Below, piece after piece: positions 8,975 to 19,188 of a stretch of 64,000 nt of DNA. This stretch comes from Chitinophagaceae bacterium (GTDB lineage Bacteria; Bacteroidota; Bacteroidia; Chitinophagales; Chitinophagaceae): the NCBI GenBank assembly GCA_020403455.1, contig JADBXP010000001.1, positions 124,001-188,000 on the forward strand, read 5' to 3'. The translations under genes were made by a program, and so were the position numbers. The notes under the pieces are model-generated. The model did no database searches. It was not told the DNA's origin and saw nothing but the letters and a program-made list of their open reading frames with translations. Position 1 is the first letter of the stretch; every line of letters begins with the position of its first letter.

Positions 8975-11443
8975 TTACTTCACCCTTTCTTCCGAGTAGA
9001 TCATCCTTCCCTTACGATCAATACCCTGTACTACGATCTTCCACTCCTTACATAGATCAGTATTGAAAAAACGGATTCGGCCATTACCAGTACTGTCAAG
9101 TCGGAAGCGGGGATTCCAGTAAAGAGTCGCTCTCTTGTCTGTTACATTTTTGTTATAGTCCGGCGTTCTCTGATAATCAACCTGGTAAAATTCCCGCACA
9201 ACAGCATATCCCTGTTTTTGAAAATTCACAAACTGCTTTTTGTTGGAGGAATAGCTTCTTCCTTTTTTGGTATATAAACTGATGGCACCTGCATTGGCTC
9301 CAAACGAAAAAGCTAAGGCGCCCTTGTAAATTTTTACCAGTGCCACTTCATCCGGATTCAAAGCATCTATGATGCTTGTTGGCACCGGAATTTCATTCAG
9401 AAAGAACATGATACCATCATCTGCACCACCTGTCATACTGCCATCCTCATTCATCGAACCTAATACCATTCCCGAGAATCGATTAAATGTTACGCTCTGC
9501 ACACCACCGGGTTCAAATGGATTCACATTAAGTCCCGGTACCTCTCGTTGCAAAAATTGCCAAATGTTGATATACCCCCTGTCATTTACTACCTCAAGTG
9601 TTTGGTCACTGTTTTCAAAAAAACTCGATACATACACTTTTTGCAATGAATCAACTCTGGTCATTTTCTTAGCGGTAACTGTCACATTGCCGAGATACCT
9701 TGCCTGAGATGAAAATGTATCTATTACCTGTAATTGGCTATACAACAGCTTTGCCAACTGTGACTTCCTATTGGCCAGCACCATGGTATCAAGATTCGGT
9801 TGAGTTGGAATAACTGCTTTTTCAAGCGTATCAAGTAAAGAAGGATAAAAATTTACATCGGCCACCAGATTTTCTTTTCGGTTGTTGGTTGCCATATAAG
9901 AAATGGTGGACTTATTTCTGATGGGAACAGAATCAACAATAAATTCTCCCTTATCAGTTAAAATCGCATCTATCAGATATGTGGTAGAGTCTTCTCCTTT
10001 GATGATAAAGGATACCTTCCCATCCTTGATTACTTCTGTTCGATCGGATTTAGTCACTTTGCCTTTCAACTGAAGATTCGATTCTATCGGATACCTTAAA
10101 ACAGGAGCCTCATTGTTAAGTATCTGTTTCCAGGTAAATTTTCTCCAGCCATGTACCATCATCAGTAAATCAAGTTTTTGTAGCGTCTCTGGTTGTTTGT
10201 TCTGAAAATAAAATCCCGGTTCCTGCACGTATCCTTTGATGTCGGATGTCAGTAATAAAGCACTGGCGATTGAGTTTTCCACTCCTATTTTTTCATCAAT
10301 CGCTGCATCATTGACCAACACACTGATGGAGGCAGGGTCAATACCGGGAAGTGACAATTGCCAATTATTTTCGCTTCTTTTCTCAGCTTGTTTCTTTTCT
10401 AACAACAATTGTGGTTTTGCAATATCATAGTTTTCAATAAATGCAAGACGTTCTGCCAACGGCGTTCCCAGGGTATCCATTACAGTTATTTGCATGATGC
10501 CAGCCGGCAAATTCTTTTTCAATATAGGTGCTGTAGTTAATCCCTCATCAAAGTCAAGATAGGTTGAATATACCAATTGTCCGCTCATATGAGCCATTAC
10601 CAAAAGTCTTGGAAATTTCTCAGACCCCTTGCTTCCTCGTTGTACGGATACGAACATGCGGGAAGGACTACTATTAATCACAGTAAGTTGTATCCCTTCG
10701 GGTTGTACCGTAGGTAAGGGATATGTAAAGGAGGCACCACCTGCAAGGCGTATCTCTGCCTGATAGTTCTCTTGTTGTGGTGTGAGGGTAAAAACTCCCA
10801 TACCCTGGTGCTGTACTGCTGCATTGGCAACCTCTCTGCCTGCTGCATCTTTAATATACAAAGTGGTATTGACCGGCATTCCCATTTCATCTACAACCAC
10901 AAATGCCATTTTGCTTTCAACCCCAGCAATCCATTGACCGCCTTCCGGAAAAAATTTAACCTGTAATTTTTTAGCAGGAAATGTTTTCACTTTTGACACT
11001 TCATCTTCACCATAAACAAAAAAGGGTTGATGAAAAATATAGTCCGGTTGATTCAACATCCAGGCAGTGTATCCCCGAAGGGTATAATTTCCGGATTTCC
11101 ATTTTCTTGCAATATCAATATGTCCATAAAAAGAGCCAAGACTATCCAGACGGTACATTGATTTGTCAACTACTTTTCCTTTTTCATCTACCACATCCAC
11201 ATAGACAATGCGACTCAAAAAACTTGGTTTTTGACGAAAAGTACACCAACCCTTGATCCAAATTTGCTCACCTGAAGTAAACTGCTGCCGGTTCATTTGC
11301 AGGTAAACTTTTTCCTGCGGATAATTCTCGAACCATTGTTTCAAATGGGTGATTAGCTTTTCCTGAATAGGATCCGGGTCGATAAGCCAGGATCCCACCA
11401 TCATTGATGCAACTGCAAAGGGTAGGAGGACAATTGATTTCAT
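8975..11443 (-). CDS. Large secreted protein with MG2-like N-terminal region and C-terminal TonB-receptor plug-like domain, no barrel
   Basis: N-term YPQEKVYLQMNRQQFTSGEQIWIKGWCTF; C-term VNDRGYINIWQFLQREVPGLNV...DGIMFFLNEIPVP...ALNPDEVALVKIYKGALAFSFGANAGAISLYTKKG. Start trimmed to MKSIVLL. Confidence 0.7.
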   Translation of the reverse strand: MKSIVLLPFAVASMMVGSWLIDPDPIQEKLITHLKQWFENYPQEKVYLQMNRQQFTSGEQIWIKGWCTFRQKPSFLSRIVYVDVVDEKGKVVDKSMYRLDSLGSFYGHIDIARKWKSGNYTLRGYTAWMLNQPDYIFHQPFFVYGEDEVSKVKTFPAKKLQVKFFPEGGQWIAGVESKMAFVVVDEMGMPVNTTLYIKDAAGREVANAAVQHQGMGVFTLTPQQENYQAEIRLAGGASFTYPLPTVQPEGIQLTVINSSPSRMFVSVQRGSKGSEKFPRLLVMAHMSGQLVYSTYLDFDEGLTTAPILKKNLPAGIMQITVMDTLGTPLAERLAFIENYDIAKPQLLLEKKQAEKRSENNWQLSLPGIDPASISVLVNDAAIDEKIGVENSIASALLLTSDIKGYVQEPGFYFQNKQPETLQKLDLLMMVHGWRKFTWKQILNNEAPVLRYPIESNLQLKGKVTKSDRTEVIKDGKVSFIIKGEDSTTYLIDAILTDKGEFIVDSVPIRNKSTISYMATNNRKENLVADVNFYPSLLDTLEKAVIPTQPNLDTMVLANRKSQLAKLLYSQLQVIDTFSSQARYLGNVTVTAKKMTRVDSLQKVYVSSFFENSDQTLEVVNDRGYINIWQFLQREVPGLNVNPFEPGGVQSVTFNRFSGMVLGSMNEDGSMTGGADDGIMFFLNEIPVPTSIIDALNPDEVALVKIYKGALAFSFGANAGAISLYTKKGRSYSSNKKQFVNFQKQGYAVVREFYQVDYQRTPDYNKNVTDKRATLYWNPRFRLDSTGNGRIRFFNTDLCKEWKIVVQGIDRKGRMIYSEERVK

Positions 11444-11454
11444 GCGTAAAAGAT

Positions 11455-11488
11455 AAAAAAAAGCCGGCAATTACTTGCCAGCTTTTTG
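11455..11488 (-). terminator. Terminator of the SusCD/fasciclin operon
   Basis: On the minus strand: AAAAAGCTGGCAA-GTAA-TTGCCGGCTTTTTTTT. Confidence 0.7.
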
Positions 11489-11506
11489 ATAAGTAGATGA
11501 ATGATA

Positions 11507-12466
11507 TTAATTACCCGGTAACAATACGCCACCTAAAGAATGGACAACTCCATTGGTGCCTAATACATCGCGAAGAGTGCCTCCGAATTCAATGGGTGTG
11601 TTATTCAAAGGACCGGCCAATCGGCTTCCATTGCTGCTGATGCGAATGGATCTGCCTGGACCCTGCATGGTTGAGGGAGATAGACCGTCTTTGAAATCGT
11701 TGTTGAAAAGACGGGCTCCGCTGAACATGTGAAAACGGGTGATTCTAGTTGCATCAGCCACCGGAATCGTATTGATGGTGGTTGTTGAATTGAACGGAGC
11801 ACCCAGAGCTGTAATTGCAGCATCGGTAGGTGCCAGTACTGTAAAAGTTCCGGCACTTAACTGAGCCCATTGTGATGCCCTGTTCAGTAAGGCGATGAAC
11901 AGATTGTGTTGACCGGTTCTTTGTAAGATGGACTGGATATTGCCTCTCAACTGGGGGGGAGTATTTACGCGGTCTATGACGTGCAATACCCCATTGCTGA
12001 GAAGGTTATCGCGGCTAGTTATGCGTGAACCATTCACAAAGAAATCATTTCCTTTTTGTCCCATGAAAGCCAATGTACCTCCCAGTTGGGTTGCTCTCGA
12101 AACAGAGAACTGTGCTATCATTTCATTAGTGAGAACGGGAACGGGCGGACTACTGGTGGAAGATAAAATGTGGTACATCACTAAATAGCTGGCTGCTCCG
12201 GGTGTCATCCGATTAAGGGAGTCAGCTGTAATTCCTGCAGCAGTGAAAGCTTCATTGGTGGGTGCCAGCCAACTGAAAGGACCGGGACCTTTTTTAAAGT
12301 CTGTCAACTGAGCTTTTTCAATAGCTGCGTTGAAGGTACTTAGGTTAGATTGTTTGGAAAGGTAGGTATCCAGATCAGGTAATTCCACTGCGGCTTCTTC
12401 CTTCTTACAAGAAGAAAAGCTTAGAGCAGTTGCGCAAATGAGTAAACTTATTTTGAAAAATTTCAT
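11507..12466 (-). CDS. Fasciclin (FAS1) domain lipoprotein, two FAS1 repeats
   Basis: Lipobox LSFSSC; FSWLAPTNEAFTAAG...SNGVLHVIDRV and FTVLAPTDAAITALG...TNGVVHSLGGVLLP. Confidence 0.9.
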   Translation of the reverse strand: MKFFKISLLICATALSFSSCKKEEAAVELPDLDTYLSKQSNLSTFNAAIEKAQLTDFKKGPGPFSWLAPTNEAFTAAGITADSLNRMTPGAASYLVMYHILSSTSSPPVPVLTNEMIAQFSVSRATQLGGTLAFMGQKGNDFFVNGSRITSRDNLLSNGVLHVIDRVNTPPQLRGNIQSILQRTGQHNLFIALLNRASQWAQLSAGTFTVLAPTDAAITALGAPFNSTTTINTIPVADATRITRFHMFSGARLFNNDFKDGLSPSTMQGPGRSIRISSNGSRLAGPLNNTPIEFGGTLRDVLGTNGVVHSLGGVLLPGN

Positions 12467-12477
12467 AATTGGAGGAT

Positions 12478-13254
12478 TTACTGGTTAACAATTTGTAATG
12501 AAATCCCCGGTGTAAATGTAGTGCCCCAGATACCACCCGTAATTACTGTGGTTGCTCTTCTGTTGGAGGAGTTTCCAATAAGTGGTGTAAATGGTGTACC
12601 AACAATCTCACCTGTTGCGGTTCTCACCAACCTGTAACGGAGAAATGCATTAACCGGATTGGTAGGGATGGTAATGAATTCTGTAGCATTACCGAATGAA
12701 ACATTTCTAAAAAGTGTATCCCTTGTAACCAGAGAAGCAGTTGAAGAGTCAATTCGAATAAGTGTCAAGCCGGGAGACTTTCCAGTTGCATTGATTAATC
12801 TCAATCGGGTAAAAGCACTGTCCGAAAATGACCCCGGATTGTCCGTGAAAGACAAGAGACTCCTCGTTGATCCGGTATCAGCCAAAATGTTGGTGTAGTA
12901 GGTTCCACTGGCGGTAACCATATTGCCTGTAAACAACACTACTGAATCGTTGGTCGTGCCTGTATTTGCCAAGGATAACTTTAACGCTCCATTTGGCTCA
13001 ACTGCTGCGTATTCGGCAATGGTTGAGTTAGTAGGAAATATACCGGCGGCACCGGAAGTGAAATTACCATTGATTTTTTTGTCATTCACTTTGATCATTA
13101 CTGAAGGTGTTCCGGGAGATAACAAAACGAATCTGACAAATGCCTTGCCGGTAGGCAGGTCATATTCTGTGGCCCTCAGCTCAGACTTTTGGCAAGCACT
13201 GAAGCCATAGATGACCAAGGCGGAGCTTATTATATTGATTAAATATTTTTTCAT
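12478..13254 (-). CDS. DUF4397-like domain lipoprotein
   Basis: Lipobox GFSAC; KAFVRFVLLSPGTPSVMIKVNDKK and FTRLRLINATGKSPGLTLIRID pattern; within the SusCD operon. Confidence 0.65.
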   Translation of the reverse strand: MKKYLINIISSALVIYGFSACQKSELRATEYDLPTGKAFVRFVLLSPGTPSVMIKVNDKKINGNFTSGAAGIFPTNSTIAEYAAVEPNGALKLSLANTGTTNDSVVLFTGNMVTASGTYYTNILADTGSTRSLLSFTDNPGSFSDSAFTRLRLINATGKSPGLTLIRIDSSTASLVTRDTLFRNVSFGNATEFITIPTNPVNAFLRYRLVRTATGEIVGTPFTPLIGNSSNRRATTVITGGIWGTTFTPGISLQIVNQ

Positions 13255-13273
13255 ACAATCCATCTTTAAAAGG

Positions 13274-14926
13274 TTAAGGTTGACTAAACCACATTTCCAA
13301 AGTGTGGTAGTTTTGGTTCAATGCACCAATCTTTCTCAAAGCCTCGCGGTTCCAGTCGAACTCGGAAAAGTTCGTTGGCCATGTGCGATAAGCCAAGTTT
13401 GGTCCACCGTTGAAAGCTGAGAAAACTGTGATTGTCTGAAATCCATTGAACACAGGTAGGCCGGTAGCAGGATCTACATCATAATAGTGGAATCTGCGCA
13501 TATCTGACCATTGTTCAATAAAATTCCAGCCCCAGTTGGCTATGAACTTTTGTTGCATGATGTCCGTTAAATTGAGCACTCCGGCATTCTGTTTTACTGC
13601 GGGTGAAGCAAGGTAGGCATTCCGCTCAGCAGCACTAAGTGGAACGAAGTTGGCAACACCTACATTGTTTGCATTCACGAAATCAAAATGTGCACTGATT
13701 CCGTTGATGTAAGCTGAATACGCAGTAGCCCTGTCGCCCTTCCTAAATGCTGCTTCGGCTTTGATGAATTGCATTTCGCTGTAACTCATGATCGGCAAAG
13801 ATGCATTGTTGCGGAAAACGAATTTTCCAATGGTTCTGTCAGTAAAATTATTGATAGCAGGATTCGTAATGGCACTGTCACCCCAAACAGTGGCAGGTGC
13901 TCTGCGGAAAGTCAGTGAACCTACTGTACCAATCGTATATCCAACAGAAGGAAGTAAGAAGCGGTATCCACCATTGAGTTCTGTCATCGTAGGAGAGATG
14001 AAACTGGTATCCGGACTCAGCGATAACATACCTCTGATGCGCGGATCACGATTCGCTGGTGCTGCACCCCCACGCAAGAGGGTACCATCGAGTAACTGAA
14101 CGATGAACCTCGATTGCCGACGAACAGAGAAGTTATCACGAGCAGGTCCGAGCGGACTGCTATCGTCGTTCCTGGTAGCTGAATGTGGGATCAATGCATT
14201 GTCTGCATTGGAAGCAAGACTCAGGTCCACATACTTGATAACAGAGTCAGCCTTGTAATCTGCTTTGTTGGTAAGACGATGGTAGTTGCGTGCCATCAGG
14301 CCATAAACGAAGCGGATCCAGCGATCCCGATTGCCCTGGAACATGATGTCTCCACGGGCCAGTTGTGACTGGTTGACTTTACCATCTGATCTTCCCAGGA
14401 ATGACAAAGCACGGCGGCAAATAGAGTCAATGCCTTTGTAAACTGTCTCCTGGTTATCATAATCAAAATAAACGCGGTTAGGTTCCCATGCCTGACGGAA
14501 AACGATATCACTGTGCATGTCAGTTAGGTGTTGGAATCCCCAGGCACGAAGTGCAAAAGCAACACCCACATAGTCCCATTGCTCATTCTTTGTTCCTTGT
14601 TGAATGATAAGGTCGATGGAGGGACCTTGTAGCTGATAGACATCTCTCCATCCCTGGTTACCCGCACCGGAGCCACCCTGGTTGGCATTGTGAATGTCAT
14701 TGGTTTCTTGTACGGCTGTATTGGACCAGAATTGGGTGAATGCACCCGTTGCCCGACCGTCGAAAACCAATGTTCTCGACATAACGGCCTGAGCGGGTGA
14801 AAGCAGTGCCGGCAAAGAAGGCACATTGGGTGAAGCAGGGTCAGAGTTGATGTCCAGGTATTTTTTACAACCCGTCATACCTGCTACCAGCATCACCAGG
14901 CAAATTATATGTATTGACTTTTTCAT
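13274..14926 (-). CDS. SusD/RagB family nutrient-binding outer-membrane lipoprotein
   Basis: Lipobox GMTGC; KKYLDINSDPASPN start; directly downstream of SusC; typical C-terminus with WNREALRKIGALNQN. Confidence 0.9.
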   Translation of the reverse strand: MKKSIHIICLVMLVAGMTGCKKYLDINSDPASPNVPSLPALLSPAQAVMSRTLVFDGRATGAFTQFWSNTAVQETNDIHNANQGGSGAGNQGWRDVYQLQGPSIDLIIQQGTKNEQWDYVGVAFALRAWGFQHLTDMHSDIVFRQAWEPNRVYFDYDNQETVYKGIDSICRRALSFLGRSDGKVNQSQLARGDIMFQGNRDRWIRFVYGLMARNYHRLTNKADYKADSVIKYVDLSLASNADNALIPHSATRNDDSSPLGPARDNFSVRRQSRFIVQLLDGTLLRGGAAPANRDPRIRGMLSLSPDTSFISPTMTELNGGYRFLLPSVGYTIGTVGSLTFRRAPATVWGDSAITNPAINNFTDRTIGKFVFRNNASLPIMSYSEMQFIKAEAAFRKGDRATAYSAYINGISAHFDFVNANNVGVANFVPLSAAERNAYLASPAVKQNAGVLNLTDIMQQKFIANWGWNFIEQWSDMRRFHYYDVDPATGLPVFNGFQTITVFSAFNGGPNLAYRTWPTNFSEFDWNREALRKIGALNQNYHTLEMWFSQP

Positions 14927-14944
14927 GTTATACTGATTTAAGCA

Positions 14945-17900
14945 TTAGAATTGTGCGCGAACACCAAAGTTGATACCAACAGGGGTTGCCATGTTGCCAT
15001 AATCCATACCTACACCACCGATACCACCTCTGGAAGCAGCATTGTTGGCATTGGCAGCAGGATCAGCACCCCGATAATTGGTGAGAATGAACAAATCGGT
15101 ACCGGTAAAGAATACAGAAGCACTCTTGATCAGATTTTGGCGCTTGATCAGTTTGTTGGGCAAACGATATGACAGCGTTACGTCTCTCAAACGAACCCAG
15201 TTGATATTCCGCTCAATGAAATCTTCTTCCGCTACACCCAGAGAGTAAAATTCACTGCGGGCAAATGGAGTAAGAACAATTGTATTTTGCGTAGGATTCG
15301 CTGTATTTTCCAGACCATCCTGCAATACTCCTCTGATAACACGTGGTGTTTCTCTGTCAAGTGTACGAACACTGGCACCTCTTGAATACAGGAACCATTC
15401 AGTACCATTGAAGATGTCACCACCCTTGCGAATATCAAGGTTAAATGACAAGTTCCAGTCATTCAAGAAAGAGAAGCTGTTGATCAATCCCATGTTCCAA
15501 TCCGGCTGACGGCTACCCACTTTTATGTAGTCGGAAATCCTAATGGGCAAACCGGAGGTAGGACTGATTAACACGTCACCGCGGGTATTCCGAAGGAAAC
15601 GGGTAGCAGCCAGGTCGAAGATAGAGCCACCCTTGGTAGCAATGTTACGAATACCGGCGATCCAGGTATCTGAGTTATAAAAGAAAGGTAAGTCAGAAGG
15701 CATCCGCAGAATTTCGTTCCTGTTACGTGCCCAGTTAACTGTAACATCCCAGGTAAATTTCTTGCTTTTGATAGGTGTACCTGTGATTTGCACTTCCCAG
15801 CCACGGTTCTCCACATCTCCGCCATTGATCCATTTCAAAATAGCCCCGGAAGCATAGCTTAGACGAGGGTTAAGCAATTGATCAACTGTTTTATTGGAAT
15901 AATAGGTGAGGTCAAAGCCCAGTCTTCCCTTAAAGAATTTGGCTTCCAATCCCGATTCAAATTGTTGGCTGAACTCAGCACGCAATTGTGGGTTACCCTG
16001 TGTAACGAAAGGAGAAAAACCACCACCGGTAAACGTAGATTGGGCAAAACGGTTGGAAGTAACATAGGGTGTTCTTGGGTCACGACCTGTTGTAGCATAG
16101 TTGATGCGGTACTTCAGGTAAGTAACTTGTTTTGGTAGCTTAATAATGTCACTCAGAATCAAGCTCGAACCGGCAGACCAGTAGAAATAATATGGCTTGG
16201 CAGGATCCCAGTTGGTAGGATCAACCAGACGGCTGGAACCATCCATCCTTCCAGCTAAGGAGAAGTTCAGGAAGTTCTTATAGCTGGCGTTGTAATTGAT
16301 GAAAGCACCCAGGCGATTGTTGTTCTCTGCTGTAGTAATAGATCCGATGGTGGTTGGGTCTGCATTGTTCAAACTTACGAACTCAGGATCGAAAAGACGT
16401 TCGCCACGTGTACCATTCACTTCATATTTTCTGGAATCAAAAGTGAAAGCAGCAGTGATTACGTTGTTCACATTGCCGATTTTTTTACGGATAGTAGCAC
16501 GGTAAGCACCGTTGATCAGTAATTGTCTGGAACGATATTGAAGAATACTACCACCCACTGTTCTGGCCAAGTTACTTTGCGGGTGCGTGAACCAGGTACC
16601 CAGATCCGCGTAGAAGTCAACACCCATCAAAGCAGTTAAGTTCAACCATTTGTATGGGTCATAGCTGATCTGGAAATTGCCCATCAAACGGTCATTCTGA
16701 TCGAAGTTTTGATTTCTATTCAAATCCCAGAAAGGATTGTCATCTTCGGCCAACTGCAGGAAGTTACCGTTAACAGAACGACGATTGCCATTTGCATCCA
16801 CAAAATTACGCGCATCGTCATCTACCGGCCAGGTTAAAAGGCTTAACAAAAAGCCACCTGCACCCTTAGATCCCTTGCGGGTTTTGGAAGAGATATAGGT
16901 AAAGGAATTGGTAACATTGAATTTAGGACTCAATTTGAAGGTTGTATTGAGTCGAAGATTGTAGCGGTCAAATCCGGTATTGGGTACCACACCATCATTG
17001 TTGAATGTGCTGGCTGTAAACCGATAAGTACTCATATCAGTGCCCCCTTCAATGGCGAGGTTGTGCTGCTGAGTTTGACCTGTGCGGAAGAAATTACCGA
17101 GGTTGTCATATACTTGCACACCCTGAGGAATGCGGTTACCAAAGAAAGTCCTTTGAGTGTTATTGGTAATTCCTCCGAATCCCTGATCGTATACTGTTTG
17201 AATCTCAGGAAGACGGGTAACTTTTTCAAAGCGGAAAGAGTTATTATAGCTTACAGAAGCTTTTCCTTTCTTACCTTTTTTGGTTGTAATGATGATCGCA
17301 CCATTGGCACCATCAGATCCATACAGTGCAGTAGCCTCAGGTCCTTTCAGAACTGTTACCGCATCGATATCCTCCGGATTGATGTCCATCGCACGGTTAC
17401 CAAAGTCATTGTTTCTATTGGCCAGATTGATACCTCCTGATGCCGGTAATCTGTCTTGCATCTCAAATGAACTGTTATCAATGATCAAACCATCCACCAC
17501 AAAGAGAGGTTGGTTGGAACCATCAATCGAAGTAGGACCACGCAACACAATCGTAGCAGAGGCACCCGGCATACCGGTAGTTGCTGTGATCATGGCACCG
17601 GGAATACGACCGGCCAGAGAGTTGATAAAGTTGTCGCGGCGGGTAGACGCGATCTCATCACCACTCACCGACAGTGCCTGGTAGGTTAACTCGCGCTTGC
17701 TCTTTTTGATGTCGTAGGCAGTAACAACTACGTCTCCTAAGCTTTTGTCGGAAGCTACCAGTCGGATGCTTACTTTGTCTTCATCGCCTACTGTTAATTC
17801 CTTGGCGGCATATCCCACATAATTGAAAACAAGAACATGGCCTTTTTGCGCAGCGATGGAATAATAACCGGCAGCGTTGGCAGCCGTTTTTTTACCGGTG

Positions 17901-18055
17901 TTTTTGTTGGTTACGGTAACACCCAGCAGCGGAGAGCCATCGTCATCAGATACAATGGTTCCCGAAACCGTTTTTTCCTGTGCCATCAGGGATGGGGAAA
18001 GGAGTAAAAACAAGGCTAGCGCCATGATTTTCCCCAGGCAAGCAACTCTTCTCAT
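14945..18055 (-). CDS. SusC/RagA family TonB-linked outer-membrane protein
   Basis: VSGTIVSDDDGSPLLGVTVTNKNTGKKT carboxypeptidase-like domain, plug LRGPTSIDGSNQPLFVVDGLIID...VLKGPEATALYGSDGANGAIIITTKKG. Confidence 0.95.
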   Translation of the reverse strand: MRRVACLGKIMALALFLLLSPSLMAQEKTVSGTIVSDDDGSPLLGVTVTNKNTGKKTAANAAGYYSIAAQKGHVLVFNYVGYAAKELTVGDEDKVSIRLVASDKSLGDVVVTAYDIKKSKRELTYQALSVSGDEIASTRRDNFINSLAGRIPGAMITATTGMPGASATIVLRGPTSIDGSNQPLFVVDGLIIDNSSFEMQDRLPASGGINLANRNNDFGNRAMDINPEDIDAVTVLKGPEATALYGSDGANGAIIITTKKGKKGKASVSYNNSFRFEKVTRLPEIQTVYDQGFGGITNNTQRTFFGNRIPQGVQVYDNLGNFFRTGQTQQHNLAIEGGTDMSTYRFTASTFNNDGVVPNTGFDRYNLRLNTTFKLSPKFNVTNSFTYISSKTRKGSKGAGGFLLSLLTWPVDDDARNFVDANGNRRSVNGNFLQLAEDDNPFWDLNRNQNFDQNDRLMGNFQISYDPYKWLNLTALMGVDFYADLGTWFTHPQSNLARTVGGSILQYRSRQLLINGAYRATIRKKIGNVNNVITAAFTFDSRKYEVNGTRGERLFDPEFVSLNNADPTTIGSITTAENNNRLGAFINYNASYKNFLNFSLAGRMDGSSRLVDPTNWDPAKPYYFYWSAGSSLILSDIIKLPKQVTYLKYRINYATTGRDPRTPYVTSNRFAQSTFTGGGFSPFVTQGNPQLRAEFSQQFESGLEAKFFKGRLGFDLTYYSNKTVDQLLNPRLSYASGAILKWINGGDVENRGWEVQITGTPIKSKKFTWDVTVNWARNRNEILRMPSDLPFFYNSDTWIAGIRNIATKGGSIFDLAATRFLRNTRGDVLISPTSGLPIRISDYIKVGSRQPDWNMGLINSFSFLNDWNLSFNLDIRKGGDIFNGTEWFLYSRGASVRTLDRETPRVIRGVLQDGLENTANPTQNTIVLTPFARSEFYSLGVAEEDFIERNINWVRLRDVTLSYRLPNKLIKRQNLIKSASVFFTGTDLFILTNYRGADPAANANNAASRGGIGGVGMDYGNMATPVGINFGVRAQF

Positions 18056-18412
18056 AGTTGATGTTTTGGTTCGTTGGTGAGAAAATTTCAATTCCTGAAT
18101 ACATTTTTGAACAATACAGAAGAAAAACTTGCAAAAAGCAGCAGTTTTTACTGATTTTCTGCAATATTGTCTAAAGCAATGTTAAAAATATACTAGCAAG
18201 TTAGTACAATGAAAGGTTAATGAGTAATATTTTTTTTAAATAAATATCAACAAATCATTTTTATGCGGCTTTTTGCAGTTTTATTCCTTAATTTTTGTTT
18301 TCTCCCGGATTACATTCGATGGTTAAGGTAGTTGAACCGACTAGGATTGTATTCATTTCCAGCCTGTTTCGATAATGCTGGCAGCAATATGCTGATATGT
18401 GTATATTTAAGA

Positions 18413-19168
18413 ATGAAAATATTCTATCTCGGCAAGGTAACGCAATGTGCATTGCGTTTTTTTCTCGTTGTTTTTTCACTCGTTAGTTTAACTACCATTT
18501 GTGCTCAGCCTCCGTTAGAAATCAAAGAGTTACAGAAAAATTTTTACGTCTACACAACCTTTAATACCTACCAGGACAAAAAGTTTCCTGCCAATGGTTT
18601 GTATGTGGTAACCTCTGCTGGTGTTATTATCATCGATACCCCCTGGGATACGACACAATTCAGTGTTTTACTTGATACTATTGCCAGTCGTCACGGTCTT
18701 AGGGCAGTCATGTGCATTTCTACCCATTTTCATGAGGACAGAACCGGTGGTCTTAACTACTTTAATAGTGCCGGCCTGGCTACTTATTCAACAATAGCTA
18801 CCGATGTCATCATTGCAGAGAGGGGATTCCCGAGGGCAAACCATTTAATGAGTAGGGATACTGTTTTTATGGTTGGTGACATACAAATGGAAGTATTTTA
18901 TCCAGGGCCCGGTCATACACTTGATAATATTGTGGTGTGGTTTCCAGGGGAAAGAATTTTATATGGGGGTTGTCTGATTAAAAGCACGGATGACAGCACG
19001 TTGGGCAACACAAAAGATGGTAATCTGCAAGAATATGCAGCTTCTGTACAAAGGGTGAAAAAAAGGTTCCCCCAACCAAAATGGGTAATACCGGGTCACC
19101 AAAGTTGGAAGGATAGAAGGTCGGTAGAGCATACCCTGAAAATGGCTAAAAAATACAGTACACCTTAA
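18413..19168 (+). CDS. Subclass B1 metallo-beta-lactamase
   Basis: Signal peptide; HFHEDRTGG (HxHxD), PGPGHTLDN (His), YGGCLIKS (Cys, Lys), LGNTKDGN, PGH (His): complete B1 Zn-ligand set. Start trimmed to ATG 18413. Confidence 0.88.
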   Translation: MKIFYLGKVTQCALRFFLVVFSLVSLTTICAQPPLEIKELQKNFYVYTTFNTYQDKKFPANGLYVVTSAGVIIIDTPWDTTQFSVLLDTIASRHGLRAVMCISTHFHEDRTGGLNYFNSAGLATYSTIATDVIIAERGFPRANHLMSRDTVFMVGDIQMEVFYPGPGHTLDNIVVWFPGERILYGGCLIKSTDDSTLGNTKDGNLQEYAASVQRVKKRFPQPKWVIPGHQSWKDRRSVEHTLKMAKKYSTP

Positions 19169-19188
19169 ATACCACAACTTGAAAACTG

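Noticed and set aside
17280-17684. 134-aa plus-strand ORF
   Set aside because: Antisense to the SusC plug domain.
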